A stretch of 64,000 nt of DNA from Calonectria ilicicola. Taxonomy: Eukaryota > Ascomycota > Sordariomycetes > Hypocreales > Nectriaceae. The number at the start of each line of letters is the position of its first letter. Within the stretch, counting starts at the first letter, position 1. The notes beneath the pieces are model-generated. The model was not told the origin of the DNA, ran no database searches, and saw only the letters and a list, made by a program, of their open reading frames with translations. The translations under genes were made by a program, and so were the position numbers. The stretch is taken from NCBI GenBank assembly GCA_020809705.1, contig CP085831.1, positions 1,488,001 to 1,552,000 of the forward strand. Reading direction: 5' to 3'. This document shows, piece by piece, positions 26,381-35,966 of the stretch.

Positions 26381-26740
26381 CTATTAATATAACTAGGTTT
26401 TATAATTATCGGTATTATTAGTAATAGCATCTATATTAGATAATTAACTTTTATTAATTATATAGTATAATTTTAAGATGCTTTTAAAAAGTTTTATAGA
26501 AAACTCTATTAATTTAGATATATATTAAAGACATTATCTTATTAAGCTTAAATATATTTTATTATGTATTTTAATTAATTAATTTTTTTAATTATAATAA
26601 TATATATTTTATATGATTTTAAAAATATTATTTATTAAATTAAATATATATAAAATTAATATTATTATTAATTCTATTAAATAAAAATAATACTTTTAAC
26701 CGAACATAATTAATATATATACTTAATTAATACTAGATAG
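26381..26740. other. AT-rich strip right of Gypsy-A
   Basis: The strip is RIP-mutated and has no open frame. It continues the sequence interrupted by Gypsy-A at the AGCAC duplication, so it may be the upstream part of the Helitron remnant seen left of 8034. No Rep motif could be read. Composition returns to normal at about 26740, just inside the truncated gene that follows. Confidence 0.5.
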
Positions 26741-26755
26741 GTTAAAGATAAAACA

Positions 26756-27685
26756 GTGACTAATGAGAATATCTGCAAGATTAAATATGATTTCTCCGTG
26801 GATCAGGGTCGCTCCCTCATCAACAGTGAGCTCGACACGGCCGAATTCGGCTGGTCAGGATTCGTACCACCCCATGATGGTACTTGGCTGCGAGTCAATA
26901 TTTCCACTGAATGGTTTGACAGCATCAATGCGAAATTACCATCCACTCCCCAAAGCAGCGTTGAGAGTCTGGCTTACAATCAGACAACAGTAGAGAGCAT
27001 TTTGAGCCTCGTAATGGAAAATGGGGCAGGCAGTGGTGAGAGCACGACTATGATGCTCGAGTTTGCTCTTTCTGTCATCATAGTTGATAGAATTTCTCGA
27101 TTTGTAAATTACATTACATCGAATTACACAACCATGTTCGAGCCCTTGGTTTCAGACCCATGGGAACCGCATCTTGCCAAGGATTTTGTCCGACTTGGGA
27201 AACCCAAGGCCGCCTTCCGACCCAAAAACGCAGATGAATTGGTAGAACAGACCATGACTATTTCTCTTCACGGTTACGTAATGGCTGCCGTTGGGTGGGT
27301 TGATTATTTTTGCATAGCTGTGCTACCGGCGCACGCTTCCATAGCGTTGGCTCACACCGTCTGGCTGCTATGTACTCGCCGGACAAGCGATGCTTGGGAG
27401 AGTGTCACCGAGTTACTCACCTTGAGCCTTACTTTCGAGCGGCCAGAGGTCACCGGAGAGGATGCTTTTGCCAACACGTCGGCTGGGGTTCGAACTTGGG
27501 TACCGAGGAGAGAGATGGGGTGGGTTGAAGCATCAAGCGAACAAACGGGCATTGCAACAGGTACACATGTACCAAATGGGTCTGAGCAGCTTCAACTTAG
27601 ATTTGGAAAGGGACGTCATCAAAACAAAACGGGGAGAAACAAAGATTTCCAAGTCAAATCTGATATCACGTACGGTAGATTATAA
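26756..27685 (+). pseudogene. 5'-truncated fungal membrane protein gene
   Basis: The frame opens at the very edge of the AT-rich block, with an upstream TAG and no ATG until about residue 87; GTG at 26756 only marks the start of the open stretch. About 309 residues follow. A hydrophobic pair (about residues 175-207, VMAAVGWVDYF...ALAHTVWLL) precedes a conserved C-terminal block RRTSDAWESVTELLTLSL followed by NTSAGV. That block is typical of a large uncharacterised fungal family of multi-pass membrane proteins whose tails read TSxAWDSxTEIxxLA. Those proteins are much longer, so this is the 3' end of a gene cut by the transposon block. No function is known for the family. Whether the fragment is expressed cannot be told. 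Confidence 0.6.
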
Positions 27686-27848
27686 TTTTTATTTTCAAGT
27701 AACAGCTTCATTTCAATATTACTAAAGTCCATCTTGAAAGTAGCGCTGATATTCATTTTTCTCCGCCATGTGCAATCAAACATGTACACAACAGTATTTG
27801 AAATACAGACAGTGGCAAATCCAAAAGATCCAAGAGTCAACTTTCTCT

Positions 27849-28301
27849 TCAAAATGACGGGCCAACGAATTCGTTGAGCTCGCAACGAAGGATTTCCCTG
27901 CAAGTATCAACAGCATTGTACTTGGCCTCATCTTCCGTCTCGTAAACATTTTTGTCCCAGGTGATTTCGCTCATTTCAGCGTGATGCTCATTTGGACCGT
28001 TCTGGTCGCCGTCCTCGCTAGCCCGACTGATGATTTTGAGCCGAAACACTTCCTGTCCAGTCCAGCTTCGAGTCATGCGAATCTCTGAAATGCCTTGTTC
28101 ATCGGGTCCGCTAGGAGTGATGTCCCATTTCTGTTCCATTTGTTGCGACTCGAAACCTTGAAGGAGTTTGGCTAAATCGGCGGCTGAGACGCGCAGACCC
28201 CATGGCGCAGTAATTGGGCGTTCAGGGCGATGAAGTCTGCCGCCAGAGTGGCGAAACTCGCCCAATTTTTGGGCAATGGAATGAAATACGCCGCAACCCA
28301 T
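27849..28301 (-). CDS. conserved hypothetical protein
   Basis: A 150-residue frame starts at ATG 28301. The core SAADLAKLLQGFE...KWDITPSGPDEQGISEIRMTRSWTGQEVFRLKI is a pattern I recognise from uncharacterised ascomycete proteins (WD...GPD..G...HM.RSWTG.E...L.I). The C-terminus, with acidic ITWDKNVYETEDEAK followed by an ALxxCRxxL-like helix, fits the same family. No signal peptide or membrane segment is visible. No catalytic motif was recognised and I give no function. It is tail-facing toward the truncated gene on its left and has the same orientation as the RNase H gene on its right. Confidence 0.7.
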   Translation of the reverse strand: MGCGVFHSIAQKLGEFRHSGGRLHRPERPITAPWGLRVSAADLAKLLQGFESQQMEQKWDITPSGPDEQGISEIRMTRSWTGQEVFRLKIISRASEDGDQNGPNEHHAEMSEITWDKNVYETEDEAKYNAVDTCREILRCELNEFVGPSF

Positions 28302-28664
28302 TAATACTGTAGACTAAGGGAGATGCACAGATGCAATTGGTATTATTAAGGAAGTGCAGTGAAATGATGAGATGATGAAAGAAGGTGGCTGGGAAATACA
28401 GCTGAGCTCGGTGGCGTTAGTGCAGTATCTTTAGCCCTTTAGGGCATTCTTACTCATTAGAATAAATTCAGCGCCTGAGAAGAAATGACCAAGACCAGCG
28501 CAAAGTAGCGAATAAGCACAAAAATAAGGTTACTTTTTAAATTGGGATTATGTTAGATTCCCGGCACCCTCGTCGTTGAGCTTTCTTGACAACCGTTCAT
28601 ATTGATCAAATAACTAAAGAAAATGACGAATATCTTTTTTTTTTCACTGCCATACGCCATAGGT
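28302..28664. other. intergenic, 363 bp
   Basis: It lies between two minus-strand genes. No coding signal or RNA gene was seen. It should contain the promoter of the hypothetical gene on its left and the 3' end of the RNase H gene. Confidence 0.5.
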
Positions 28665-29591
28665 TTATATCGCAACACCTGTGTCATTGCTGTAATCCTG
28701 ATCAGACTCAAGTCTACAGGCATCTTTCGCAGCAGCATCCGCAACAGTGTTCCATTGGCGCGGGACCATCCAAAAAGAAACCTCGCAGCCGCCTGCAGCA
28801 TACATTCCAAGTGTGTCGGAAAGGGTCTCCCAGAGATCGCGATTACCAGCTGCAGTGTGCCATCCGTTCCCAGCCCAAGTTCGCAACCAGGTTGTGGCTC
28901 CCTTGGCCACATACTCAGAATCAGTAATTACAACGATCCGTTTCCATCCCTCCCCCCACCACGAACGAAATCTAAGAAAGGCGATGACGGCACGCAACTC
29001 TGCTCTGTTACTCGTATGCGTCAAGACTTCGCCGGTTGGGCCTTTGACTTCCAGCGCACGCGCTTGCACGCCTTGGGACGTTTCGTTGAAGACAAAAGCA
29101 AAGCCGCCGCGCGACATGTCGAGGCCATTGGGAGCACACGCTCCATCTGTGAAGGCGGCCATAGTTTTCAAGTCTGATACATCTGGAGAAAATCTGCGTC
29201 GGATGGCAAACCGATCGATGCATCTGGTTTGCAGAGTGTTGATGGATCGCATCGGGAAGACGAATTGCGGAGACAGTTCAGCTGGAGCTTCAAACACAGT
29301 GCCCGTCCAAACGGCGTCACTATCCATGGTGAGTACTGACACACTGGGTCTAATTATGATAAAAACCACTTACTCTCCGTTACCCATAAGTTGTTTGGCG
29401 CGGGCGACAGACTGAACATCTGGGATTGGTCGGAGAGCCACAACCCGGCCAGGCCCATACAGCCTCGCTATCTCGTTGATCTGATCAAGCTTTAACATGA
29501 GAGGTGGCTCAACATCGAGTAGAGTGAAATCCCCATGAATATCAACAACCTTGCGGGGTTGGTCTTCGTTTTCTGAATCGTACTGGGCCAT
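28665..29591 (-). CDS. RNase H-fold protein (ribonuclease HI-like)
   Basis: Two exons (29374-29591 and 28665-29319) join across a 54 bp intron (GTAAGT donor, CTCAC branch, ATAG acceptor) to give 290 residues. The C-terminal two thirds carry the RNase H metal-binding carboxylates in order: AAFTDGACAPNG (first Asp), SNRAELRAVIAFL (Glu), ITDSEYVAKGA (Asp) and VADAAAKDAC (last Asp). The basic His/Gly loop before the last Asp (usually GH.G..GNE.AD) is replaced by PRQWNTVADAA, so activity may differ from classical RNase HI. The N-terminal 75 residues (MAQYDSENED...) have no recognised domain; there is no hybrid-binding domain, signal peptide or mitochondrial signal. It could be a diverged host RNase H-like protein or one once derived from a retroelement. 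Confidence 0.8.
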
Positions 29592-29842
29592 CTTGAAGTG
29601 GGTGAAGAGGATGAATGGCCGATGGACAAAAGACCAGATTACCCCTCTTGGTTCTTAATTGCTCGGAGCTTTAAAGGCATCATGTTATCACGTGGGTGTT
29701 ACACGGCATGGAGCAAAAGCGAGTAAAGTGTCCATTTTATCGGAGTGATGCAGGAGTCTCGTCACACATGGCAAGCAGTGCAGCTAAAAGTTCACAAGAC
29801 CAAATTACACAGTCTCCTTACATAATCAATAGTTCGAAGCAA

Positions 29843-29931
29843 GCCCCGTTGGCTCAGTGGTAAAGCGTATCACTAGTAGCCAGTAATGGAATAAAATGAT
29901 AAGATCACTGGTTCGATTCCAGTACGGGGCA
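29843..29931 (+). tRNA. tRNA-Thr (AGT) with intron
   Basis: The acceptor stem GCCCCGT (29843-29849) pairs with ACGGGGC (29924-29930); A29931 is the discriminator. The D arm is GCTCAGTGGTAAAGC. The anticodon stem TATCA (29868-29872) pairs with TGATA (29897-29901). The anticodon AGT is at 29875-29877. A 17 bp intron (29879-29895) sits one base after the anticodon, the standard nuclear tRNA intron position. The T arm is ACTGG-TTCGATT-CCAGT. The A box and B box (GGTTCGATTCC) are intact, and a T-rich terminator run follows at about 29961-29981. No CCA is encoded, as expected in eukaryotes. Confidence 0.93.
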
Positions 29932-30339
29932 AGAGTTGATTGAATTCTTTCTTACGTTATAAGTTTTTTTCTTTTTTTTTTAAATTTCAATCTAAATGTC
30001 ATGATTAGTCTACAGCAACATTTACAAGTACGCTTTACGGAAGTTGTTGTGCTAGAGTCACCGATGATCACTAAATCACATATGTTGCACGACATCAAAT
30101 AGACCCGAAAGCTGTTGCTTGGCCGGTGATTGACCGGTGACAAGAGGCATAATACCAGTCGTACATTGAATGACAGTGATTCATGATCTGATTCCTTTCA
30201 ACCCAGCCAGCCCTATTAAGTTCTCAAAGACCTTTGTTCAAATTCGCCTTTGCCTACATCTTCCACAACTTTTTTCTTAATCTACTTTTCCACCTCTCTC
30301 ATACTCTTCCCAAAACACATCCTGTCATAGGAAACAACA

Positions 30340-31395
30340 ATGTCGACAGCAGCAAAGGGGAATCCCCCCTCGCTTCTGGATCTCCCGGTAGAGATGTTAC
30401 TCGACATCATCCAACATTCCATTCCTCCGCGTTTTGTATTCTTCACGCCTCGACGAGAAGGGCTAAGTGTAGATTGGTCGCGGCGAGAGAGGCTATGGAG
30501 CACTACGGCTTCATTCAAGGACTCACGTCAGATGGGTCTTCTACCAACAGAGGGGTTCCATCCAACGGTCGATTACGAAGCAGATGGCACCATTATGGAC
30601 CTACTTCTATCTTGCAAGACCATCTACTCTTTGGTTCTAGGGCGTCTTCAGTACAATATTACACAGCCCCGCCACGATGATCTCGAGAAACTTTACCCCC
30701 ACTCACACCACCGGGTCGATCCGATCGACGATATCCTCTGCGTTCAGGACTTCATAATACCAGTGACTGTCAGCTCTAGTTCAGACCAAGAACCTGAACA
30801 GTTAGAGAAGATGCTCATGGGCATCTCTCAGTTTCCTGAGCCTAAAATCCCTTTACCATTCAGACGTATTATTAATCGGGTTGATCGTTTCGCTGGTCTA
30901 TTATACCCTGAACGCGAATTTAAGTCACTCCTAGACTTGCCCCTCGACGGCTTTCCCCGACTTCAAGAAGGTACTCTGCTGGCCACGGAGTTATGCGTCC
31001 CGGTTCCAGCGCTTCGTGAATTTGGGAACACCATCTTCGGTGGCGAGGATGAGATCTCGGGTCAGTCTCACATAGGCCAAAGATGGAAAATGGATTACCC
31101 AAGCAGCTATATCGCGTTGAACCAGTTTGATCCGCGCGCAGACGAGCTACCATTCATTGCAGAACACGGCTTCACAGACAGTGACTCAGCACACGGCGGA
31201 TATTGGATGGGCTTCCGTGTCTTCACCGAGACTAAAAAGGTCCAGTACACGTTGTTGGACTGGTGCGATGTCGAATATGCTTTTGATGTTTATGGCGAGT
31301 TTGTGGAGCTTGAGGAAATCGACAGGCCAACAGTTCGCCACCAAGACACCAAAAGAATCCGGAATTCGATGCCGCAACTCGTGGTTCGGCTATAG
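30340..31395 (+). CDS. F-box-like protein, tandem paralog 1, C-terminally truncated
   Basis: A 351-residue frame starts at ATG 30340 after a CT-rich leader. Its N-terminus SLLDLPVEMLLDIIQHSIPPRFVFFTPRRE resembles an F-box first helix. The rest has no recognised domain, but shares many blocks with the next gene: MDLLLSCK, LPFRRI(I/A)N, FPRLQEGT / FPHLQEGT, HGG.W.GFR.FT and CD(V/I). The frame ends at TAG 31393-31395, in RL-stop-VNPPEG, where paralog 2 has RLWVDPPES. The frame then stays open to TGA 31570-31572 and gives about 59 more matching residues. A TGG-to-TAG change (G to A) therefore probably shortened it. It may still be made as a truncated protein. Confidence 0.65.
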   Translation: MSTAAKGNPPSLLDLPVEMLLDIIQHSIPPRFVFFTPRREGLSVDWSRRERLWSTTASFKDSRQMGLLPTEGFHPTVDYEADGTIMDLLLSCKTIYSLVLGRLQYNITQPRHDDLEKLYPHSHHRVDPIDDILCVQDFIIPVTVSSSSDQEPEQLEKMLMGISQFPEPKIPLPFRRIINRVDRFAGLLYPEREFKSLLDLPLDGFPRLQEGTLLATELCVPVPALREFGNTIFGGEDEISGQSHIGQRWKMDYPSSYIALNQFDPRADELPFIAEHGFTDSDSAHGGYWMGFRVFTETKKVQYTLLDWCDVEYAFDVYGEFVELEEIDRPTVRHQDTKRIRNSMPQLVVRL

Positions 31396-31572
31396 GTTAA
31401 CCCACCGGAAGGTCGAGGCTTAGCGAGGAAATGGTTTGACATGGAAGCGAAAGTGCCCCAGGACGATGACACTGTGATGGCCGATGTGGTCAAGATATGG
31501 ACCATTTTCAGGGACCGGTTTGTTAATGAGCGAGAATATCTTGAGTATACCTCTGCAATGGTTGTTGATTGA

Positions 31573-32061
31573 GCTTGAGGACAGAAGGCGCCCTTCAAAT
31601 GTGTCCCACACGGTGTTTGGTTTAGTTTATTTGGGGCTATGATAGTGGAAATTGGGTGCGATAGATGTTTTTCAATTTGAATGATTTGCATTGCAAAACG
31701 TATATCAAAGTGACTGAGCTCAATCAAATTATGTTTAATTAAAATGGAACTGGTGCACAACTCATACCAACCGATATTCCTTAGCCTAACTAGAGAGGCT
31801 GAAATATTAAGCGCGTAGTACACAGCATGACTCCGTTCATGTGATTCCCATCCCTGTTACAGTCAAATATTCCGACCGTCGGGCTGTTTGCATAATTCAC
31901 CGTCTGATATTGTTTAATTGAATTAGAATGGTGGTGATTGTGTTACACGCCAAGATCTCGATAACAAAAAAACAATCTTCCTCCTCCACCTCCACTCTTT
32001 GTCCTTTTTTTTTTCTTTCTTCTTCTAACAATCCCCAGAACATGCGCTTCCATACAACATC
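31573..32061. other. intergenic between tandem paralogs
   Basis: This is a 489 bp spacer. A CT-rich stretch at about 31976-32035 precedes the ATG of paralog 2, like the one before paralog 1. No gene was seen. Confidence 0.5.
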
Positions 32062-33215
32062 ATGGATAGCAAAGCAATCATTCAACAGCATTCTTCGTTT
32101 CTAAACCTTCCAACGGAGGTGAAGTTGCACATTGTCAATTATTGCACACCTCCACGATTTGCCTTTTTCACACCTCGTGAACATCCATCTATTGCTTACA
32201 TCAAACCAACATCTTATGACCCCAAGCCAGCTCACCGACAGAAGTTATGGGTCACTGGGGACCCTCCCAAGGGGTATTTTGCAGAAGTGTACAAGAACGC
32301 GGGAGCTAGTACAATTATGAACTTGCTCTTGTCCTGCAAGGGTCTCCACTAGGTGGTCACGATGCATCTCAGATATGAGATTAGGCCGCCAAGCGATATC
32401 CGGCGTCTCTCTATTGATCGCTGTCGGCTTGATCCTGGCAAGGATGTTTTCTGCTTTGAAGATTCCTTGGTGCCAACCAGCGTTGGTAATGGACAGGGTG
32501 ATGGGCAAACTCAAGCCCCTCTGCCGTTTCGACGAATTGCGAACCATGTCCATCGTTGGACGGCAAAAGAACCAACTGACTTCAAGCTGGACTTTCCTCT
32601 CGATAATTTTCCACACCTCCAGGAAGGCACTGTAATTATCCGGGACTTCACCAGAGACGACAGCATGGATTGGCTTTGGATATTCGGGAACCCAACCCAC
32701 AACGAGATCCTGGCCAGACCTCAACAACCTCGCTGTGGCTTACGTTGGAATATAACGCGCCCAGAAACATATTTCAACCGCCGCATGGAGGAGGATCCAG
32801 CCACGACTATTATTACCCAGAACAGGCGCGGGAAAATGCCCTTTATCTGGCAGCACGGCTATACAGACGACATCAATTCGCATGGGGGGGGCTCTGGGCA
32901 GGCTTCCGTCTGTTCACCAAGACGGGACACGTGCAGTTCGCGCCGCTGGACGGGTGCGATATCATAGAGGCATTCACCATCAGTAACGAGTTCCAGGCTC
33001 TGCCGCCGGAGTCCAAATCACTGTCGCCGCTATTTGTAGGCCGACTCTGGGTTGACCCCCCAGAAAGTCAGGGCTCCTCGTACAATTGGGTCGATGTGCG
33101 CACCCCTGCTAAAGGCGATAACATTGTGACGCGGGAAATTTGCAAGACGTGGGCGTTTTTTAGAGAGCAGATGTTGAAAAGGCGAGTGACGGATCGGTTT
33201 ATGGTGTTTGACTGA
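32062..33215 (+). pseudogene. F-box-like tandem paralog 2, disrupted
   Basis: ATG 32062 opens a frame (FLNLPTEVKLHIVNYCTPPRFAFFTPRE) parallel to the N-terminus of the gene at 30340. It is broken twice. A TAG at 32350-32352 (CKGLH-stop-VVTMHLRYE) follows 96 residues. A run of eight G at 32884-32891 then shifts the frame; six G would give HGGLWAGFRLFT in register with HGGYWMGFRVFT of paralog 1. After the shift the protein continues to TGA 33213-33215 (VGRLWVDPPES...FREQMLKRRVTDRFMVFD). Repaired length would be close to that of the un-truncated paralog. A homopolymer error could explain the shift but not the stop. A CAG-to-TAG or TGG-to-TAG transition fits RIP. Confidence 0.75.
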
Positions 33216-33846
33216 ACATGTATGATTGAACATGTAGGTCACGCTGGCCCAAACAGTGTGATAGTCTAGATCATAGCTAATCCAACCGAGTTCAATCCAC
33301 ATGGTATTTAGGTCTTAAAAAAAAAAAGAATCACTTATGTGATTTATAAATGAGAAATTTCTTTATTTCGCCGTTTTCACCACCTTTGTCTACTTTCTTT
33401 CTTGACTCGTGTCTTGCTTATGGTTCGCTAGAGCTATAGGGTATCTGACGCGTGCTCTGATGTGGGGGCGTGTTGGGACGCAGCACCCTAAAAGTGCCTA
33501 CCAACCAACCAACCAACCAAAAAAAAAGAAAAAAACAAGGTGATTACAGAAGGGTGTGACTGATGAAGGATTTATCATAGCATGAGAAAAATAGAAGCGA
33601 ATCAATCGGGCAAACAACTTACGTTGCAAATGTTTGTGTGTGACGTCAGGTTTGCTTGCATGGGGCATTCGGACAGTGACTCAATGCCGGGGGACACAGC
33701 CTCAGCAGTGTTTGTATATGAAGAAGCGTGTGGCTTGACAGTGATTGTTTGTTCTGACTCTTCGCTTCAACGCGGGCAGGCCATCCATCCGTCATCACTA
33801 TTTATCATCTGTGATATTCTCGTGATAATACACAGAAGAAGAAAAG
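33216..33846. other. intergenic with short CCAA repeat
   Basis: It holds an A-run near 33317-33327, a (CCAA) run at 33500-33520 followed by A-rich sequence, and no coding frame with features of a real gene. The last 100 bases should be the promoter and leader of the F-box gene that starts at 33847. Confidence 0.5.
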
Positions 33847-35001
33847 ATGGCGGAGGCCTCGTCGTTGACTTCGCTCCCCACCGAGATTGTCCTGCTCCTC
33901 GCAGAACGCCTTCACAACATCGAGGACTACGCCGCACTCTCGGCGACATGTAGAAGCCTGCGATCGATGCTGGCGTCGGTGACGCCCAACACCATCCTCA
34001 GACTCGCAGCCGCGCAGTCGACGACCTTCTTCCGCCCGTCGCCCGATTTCCTGGTGGCCGCCACGGCGCGTCAACTGGGCGATTGGGCGCGGCAGTCGGC
34101 ATCCAACGAGGCGACGCTAGCGACAACGTTCCAGGGGGGCATGGACGCGTTGCTGGCGCTCGCGGTGGAGCACTGCGGGCTCTCCCTGGCGCGCATCCGC
34201 GAGCTGTACGACATGCGCTTCTCCATCATCAACCCTGTCGCCGATATCATCGACCAGTGCGTCGGCGTCCAGTGGTGGTCGACGCCCGATTTCTGGAGCG
34301 GCGGGGTGGACGACGCCTACACCATCGACGCCGACCCCACCAGTACCCTGTTCCACCTGGCAATCTACGGCGAGCTTTTTGCGCCCGACCTGGCTGCGTA
34401 TATAGACAGCACCAACACTGCATCCTCCCATCGCGCGCTCACCGTGGAGACTCGCCTGGAGTTCATCAAGTACTGCGTCCCCGACTTTGCCTGCGAGCAG
34501 TACGGCCACATCCAACCCTGGGATGCCCAGTCCGAGGGCGGCACCCTGGACCCACGCCGCGACGTCAAGCCCGTAGGCCCCTACGTCAAGGGCGCCGACG
34601 GCTACTATGTCGCCAATTGCAAAAACAACAACATCGCTCTAGTTTGGGTCCTCAACAGCATCCGCTGGCGCCCGCACTGGCTGGAAGTAAGGCGCAAGGC
34701 CGCCGATGATTTCCAAGACGACTTTGAGAATACCTGGTGGTACGAGGAGTCCGACGAGGGCGATTGGAGGCAGCGCCTGTGGGAGAATGTCATGGTGTGT
34801 CAGGGTCTCGATGGCCTGGCCATGATTCGGCCCAACCTGCAGGATGCCTGGGTGGACAGGATCCGTGAATGGAAGACCAAGATTGCCGCGCTGGATCGCG
34901 AACCGACAACTATCAAAGTGGGCAAGCAGGCTACGTATGATTATCCCTTTCTACTGGGAGATCTGCGCATCTGTGCTAGCGGGTATGTGGGAGGCACTTA
35001 G
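33847..35001 (+). CDS. F-box domain protein, intact
   Basis: The protein is 384 residues from ATG 33847 and shows no disruption. Residues about 6-45 (LTSLPTEIVLLLAERLHNIEDYAALSATCRSLRSML) are a clear F-box, the segment that binds Skp1 in SCF ubiquitin ligases. The remainder is globular and acidic with many Trp/Tyr. It lacks LRR, WD40 or ankyrin repeats, so the substrate part is unrecognised. Coding sequence is GC-rich with C/G third positions, unlike the two decaying paralogs just upstream. It therefore looks like a maintained gene. No introns are needed. Confidence 0.8.
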   Translation: MAEASSLTSLPTEIVLLLAERLHNIEDYAALSATCRSLRSMLASVTPNTILRLAAAQSTTFFRPSPDFLVAATARQLGDWARQSASNEATLATTFQGGMDALLALAVEHCGLSLARIRELYDMRFSIINPVADIIDQCVGVQWWSTPDFWSGGVDDAYTIDADPTSTLFHLAIYGELFAPDLAAYIDSTNTASSHRALTVETRLEFIKYCVPDFACEQYGHIQPWDAQSEGGTLDPRRDVKPVGPYVKGADGYYVANCKNNNIALVWVLNSIRWRPHWLEVRRKAADDFQDDFENTWWYEESDEGDWRQRLWENVMVCQGLDGLAMIRPNLQDAWVDRIREWKTKIAALDREPTTIKVGKQATYDYPFLLGDLRICASGYVGGT

Positions 35002-35135
35002 TTGAATGGGGTGGGTCGTCAAGACGAATCAGTGTCGACATTCGACCGAGTCTTGGCCTGAGTATGTATTTAGAAAAAGTAGTCAAACTGTAAAATAACA
35101 AATTAATTTTTAAGTAAATGGATCCCAAATCCCTC

Positions 35136-35966
35136 TCAACATAATTTCTTCAAAGCGGTATAATGTGTTTTGCAAATTTTCGTCGTTGGATGTGCTGGAC
35201 CGAGCACCTTCGCATAACCCTTACAGGCCCTTTCGTAGTACTCCACCGCCTCCAAAACCCGATTTTGACCATGGTACAGATACGCCAAGTTGTACACACT
35301 GGCCAATGTTTCAGGATGTTCGCGACCAAGCAATCTTTCCCTAGCTTCCAGAACTCGTTGGTTAAGTCGCTCAGCTTCTTCGTGCTTGCCCTGTCGCTGC
35401 AGCACTGATGCGAGGTTGTGAACACTGGTAAGTGTTTCTAGGTCTTCCGCCCCAACCGCCTCTTCGCTCGTGGCTACGCAGCGTCGCATCATCTCCTCGG
35501 CATCAGCGTCATTGTCGCGACCCTGCAGAACTAGCGCAAGGTTTTGCGAGACTGTCAACGAGAACGGGTGCGCTTCGCCAAAAACCACCACACACTCCCC
35601 CAGAGCTTGGCGGTTGAGTAGCTCCGCTTCCTCCAGCTTGCCTTGGTCCAGAAGCACCAAGGCGAGATTGCTCCGGCTGGTTATTGTTGCAGGGTGTTTG
35701 CTGCCCAAAACCTCTCGTCTTGCCTCGAGCGCTCGCCGGTTGCACTGCTCCGCCTCTGCGAACCTGCCCTGGTCCCGCAGCACCACGCCCAGCTGACTCA
35801 GTCTTGTCAGAGTGTCCGGATGGTTTTCCCCAAGAACCTTTTCGCTCGTCACTAGAGCGTTTCGGTAAATTTCTTCAGCCTCGCCGTATTTGCCTTGGGC
35901 CCGGAATTTTTCACCAGCGGTGCTCAGCTTGCTCAGAGATTCTGGGCTGTCTTCACTAAACCGCAT
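35136..35966 (-). CDS. tetratricopeptide (kinesin light chain-type) repeat protein
   Basis: The protein is 276 residues from ATG 35966. At least five 42-residue TPR units can be read, with the kinesin light chain-type pattern (A...G..LGxxHPxTLTxxxNLAxVLxxQGxxxEAExLxRxALE). The units begin near residues 22, 64, 106, 148 and 190. In fungi such repeats usually form the C-terminal sensor of NLR-like proteins; here they stand alone after a short N-terminus, with no NTPase or effector domain nearby. It may be a free TPR scaffold or the surviving end of an NLR gene. It lies tail-to-tail with the F-box gene, 134 bp away. Confidence 0.75.
   Translation of the reverse strand: MRFSEDSPESLSKLSTAGEKFRAQGKYGEAEEIYRNALVTSEKVLGENHPDTLTRLSQLGVVLRDQGRFAEAEQCNRRALEARREVLGSKHPATITSRSNLALVLLDQGKLEEAELLNRQALGECVVVFGEAHPFSLTVSQNLALVLQGRDNDADAEEMMRRCVATSEEAVGAEDLETLTSVHNLASVLQRQGKHEEAERLNQRVLEARERLLGREHPETLASVYNLAYLYHGQNRVLEAVEYYERACKGYAKVLGPAHPTTKICKTHYTALKKLC

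Larger units (their letters stand above)
4166..26740. repeat. RIP-degraded, transposon-filled AT-rich block
   Basis: Composition changes abruptly at about 4165 and again at about 26740. Between these points the sequence is overwhelmingly A and T and has no long open frames. Recognisable transposon protein sequences can still be read, with CAA/CAG/TGG/CGA codons turned into stops, which is the expected result of repeat-induced point mutation. The two LTRs of the small element at 8743-9237 differ only by transitions. Less damaged islands remain at about 7740-8100, 8750-9240, 10490-10620, 10750-11040, 21640-22500 and 25620-26000. No host gene was recognised inside. Such blocks are normally packaged as heterochromatin in fungi; that is family knowledge and cannot be seen here. 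Confidence 0.95.

Noticed and set aside
4166..26740. AT-rich block as a centromere
   Set aside because: Similar composition and nested RIP-mutated elements occur in fungal centromeres, but 22.6 kb is short and gene-rich sequence lies on both sides; nothing specific supports it.
29344..29373. 30 bp intron in the RNase H gene (GTAAGT...ACCCAG)
   Set aside because: Too short for a spliceosomal intron; the in-frame 54 bp intron 29320-29373 has the same donor, a CTCAC branch and an ATAG acceptor.
28747..29415. Plus-strand frame of 222 residues over the RNase H gene
   Set aside because: It is a shadow frame; the minus-strand frame carries the RNase H motifs.
33500..33520. (CCAA)n run as a functional repeat array
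   Set aside because: About five units of simple sequence without spacers; no CRISPR or minisatellite structure.
34083..34709. Arg/Pro/His-rich 208-residue frame over the F-box gene
   Set aside because: Typical product of reading a GC-rich gene in the wrong frame.
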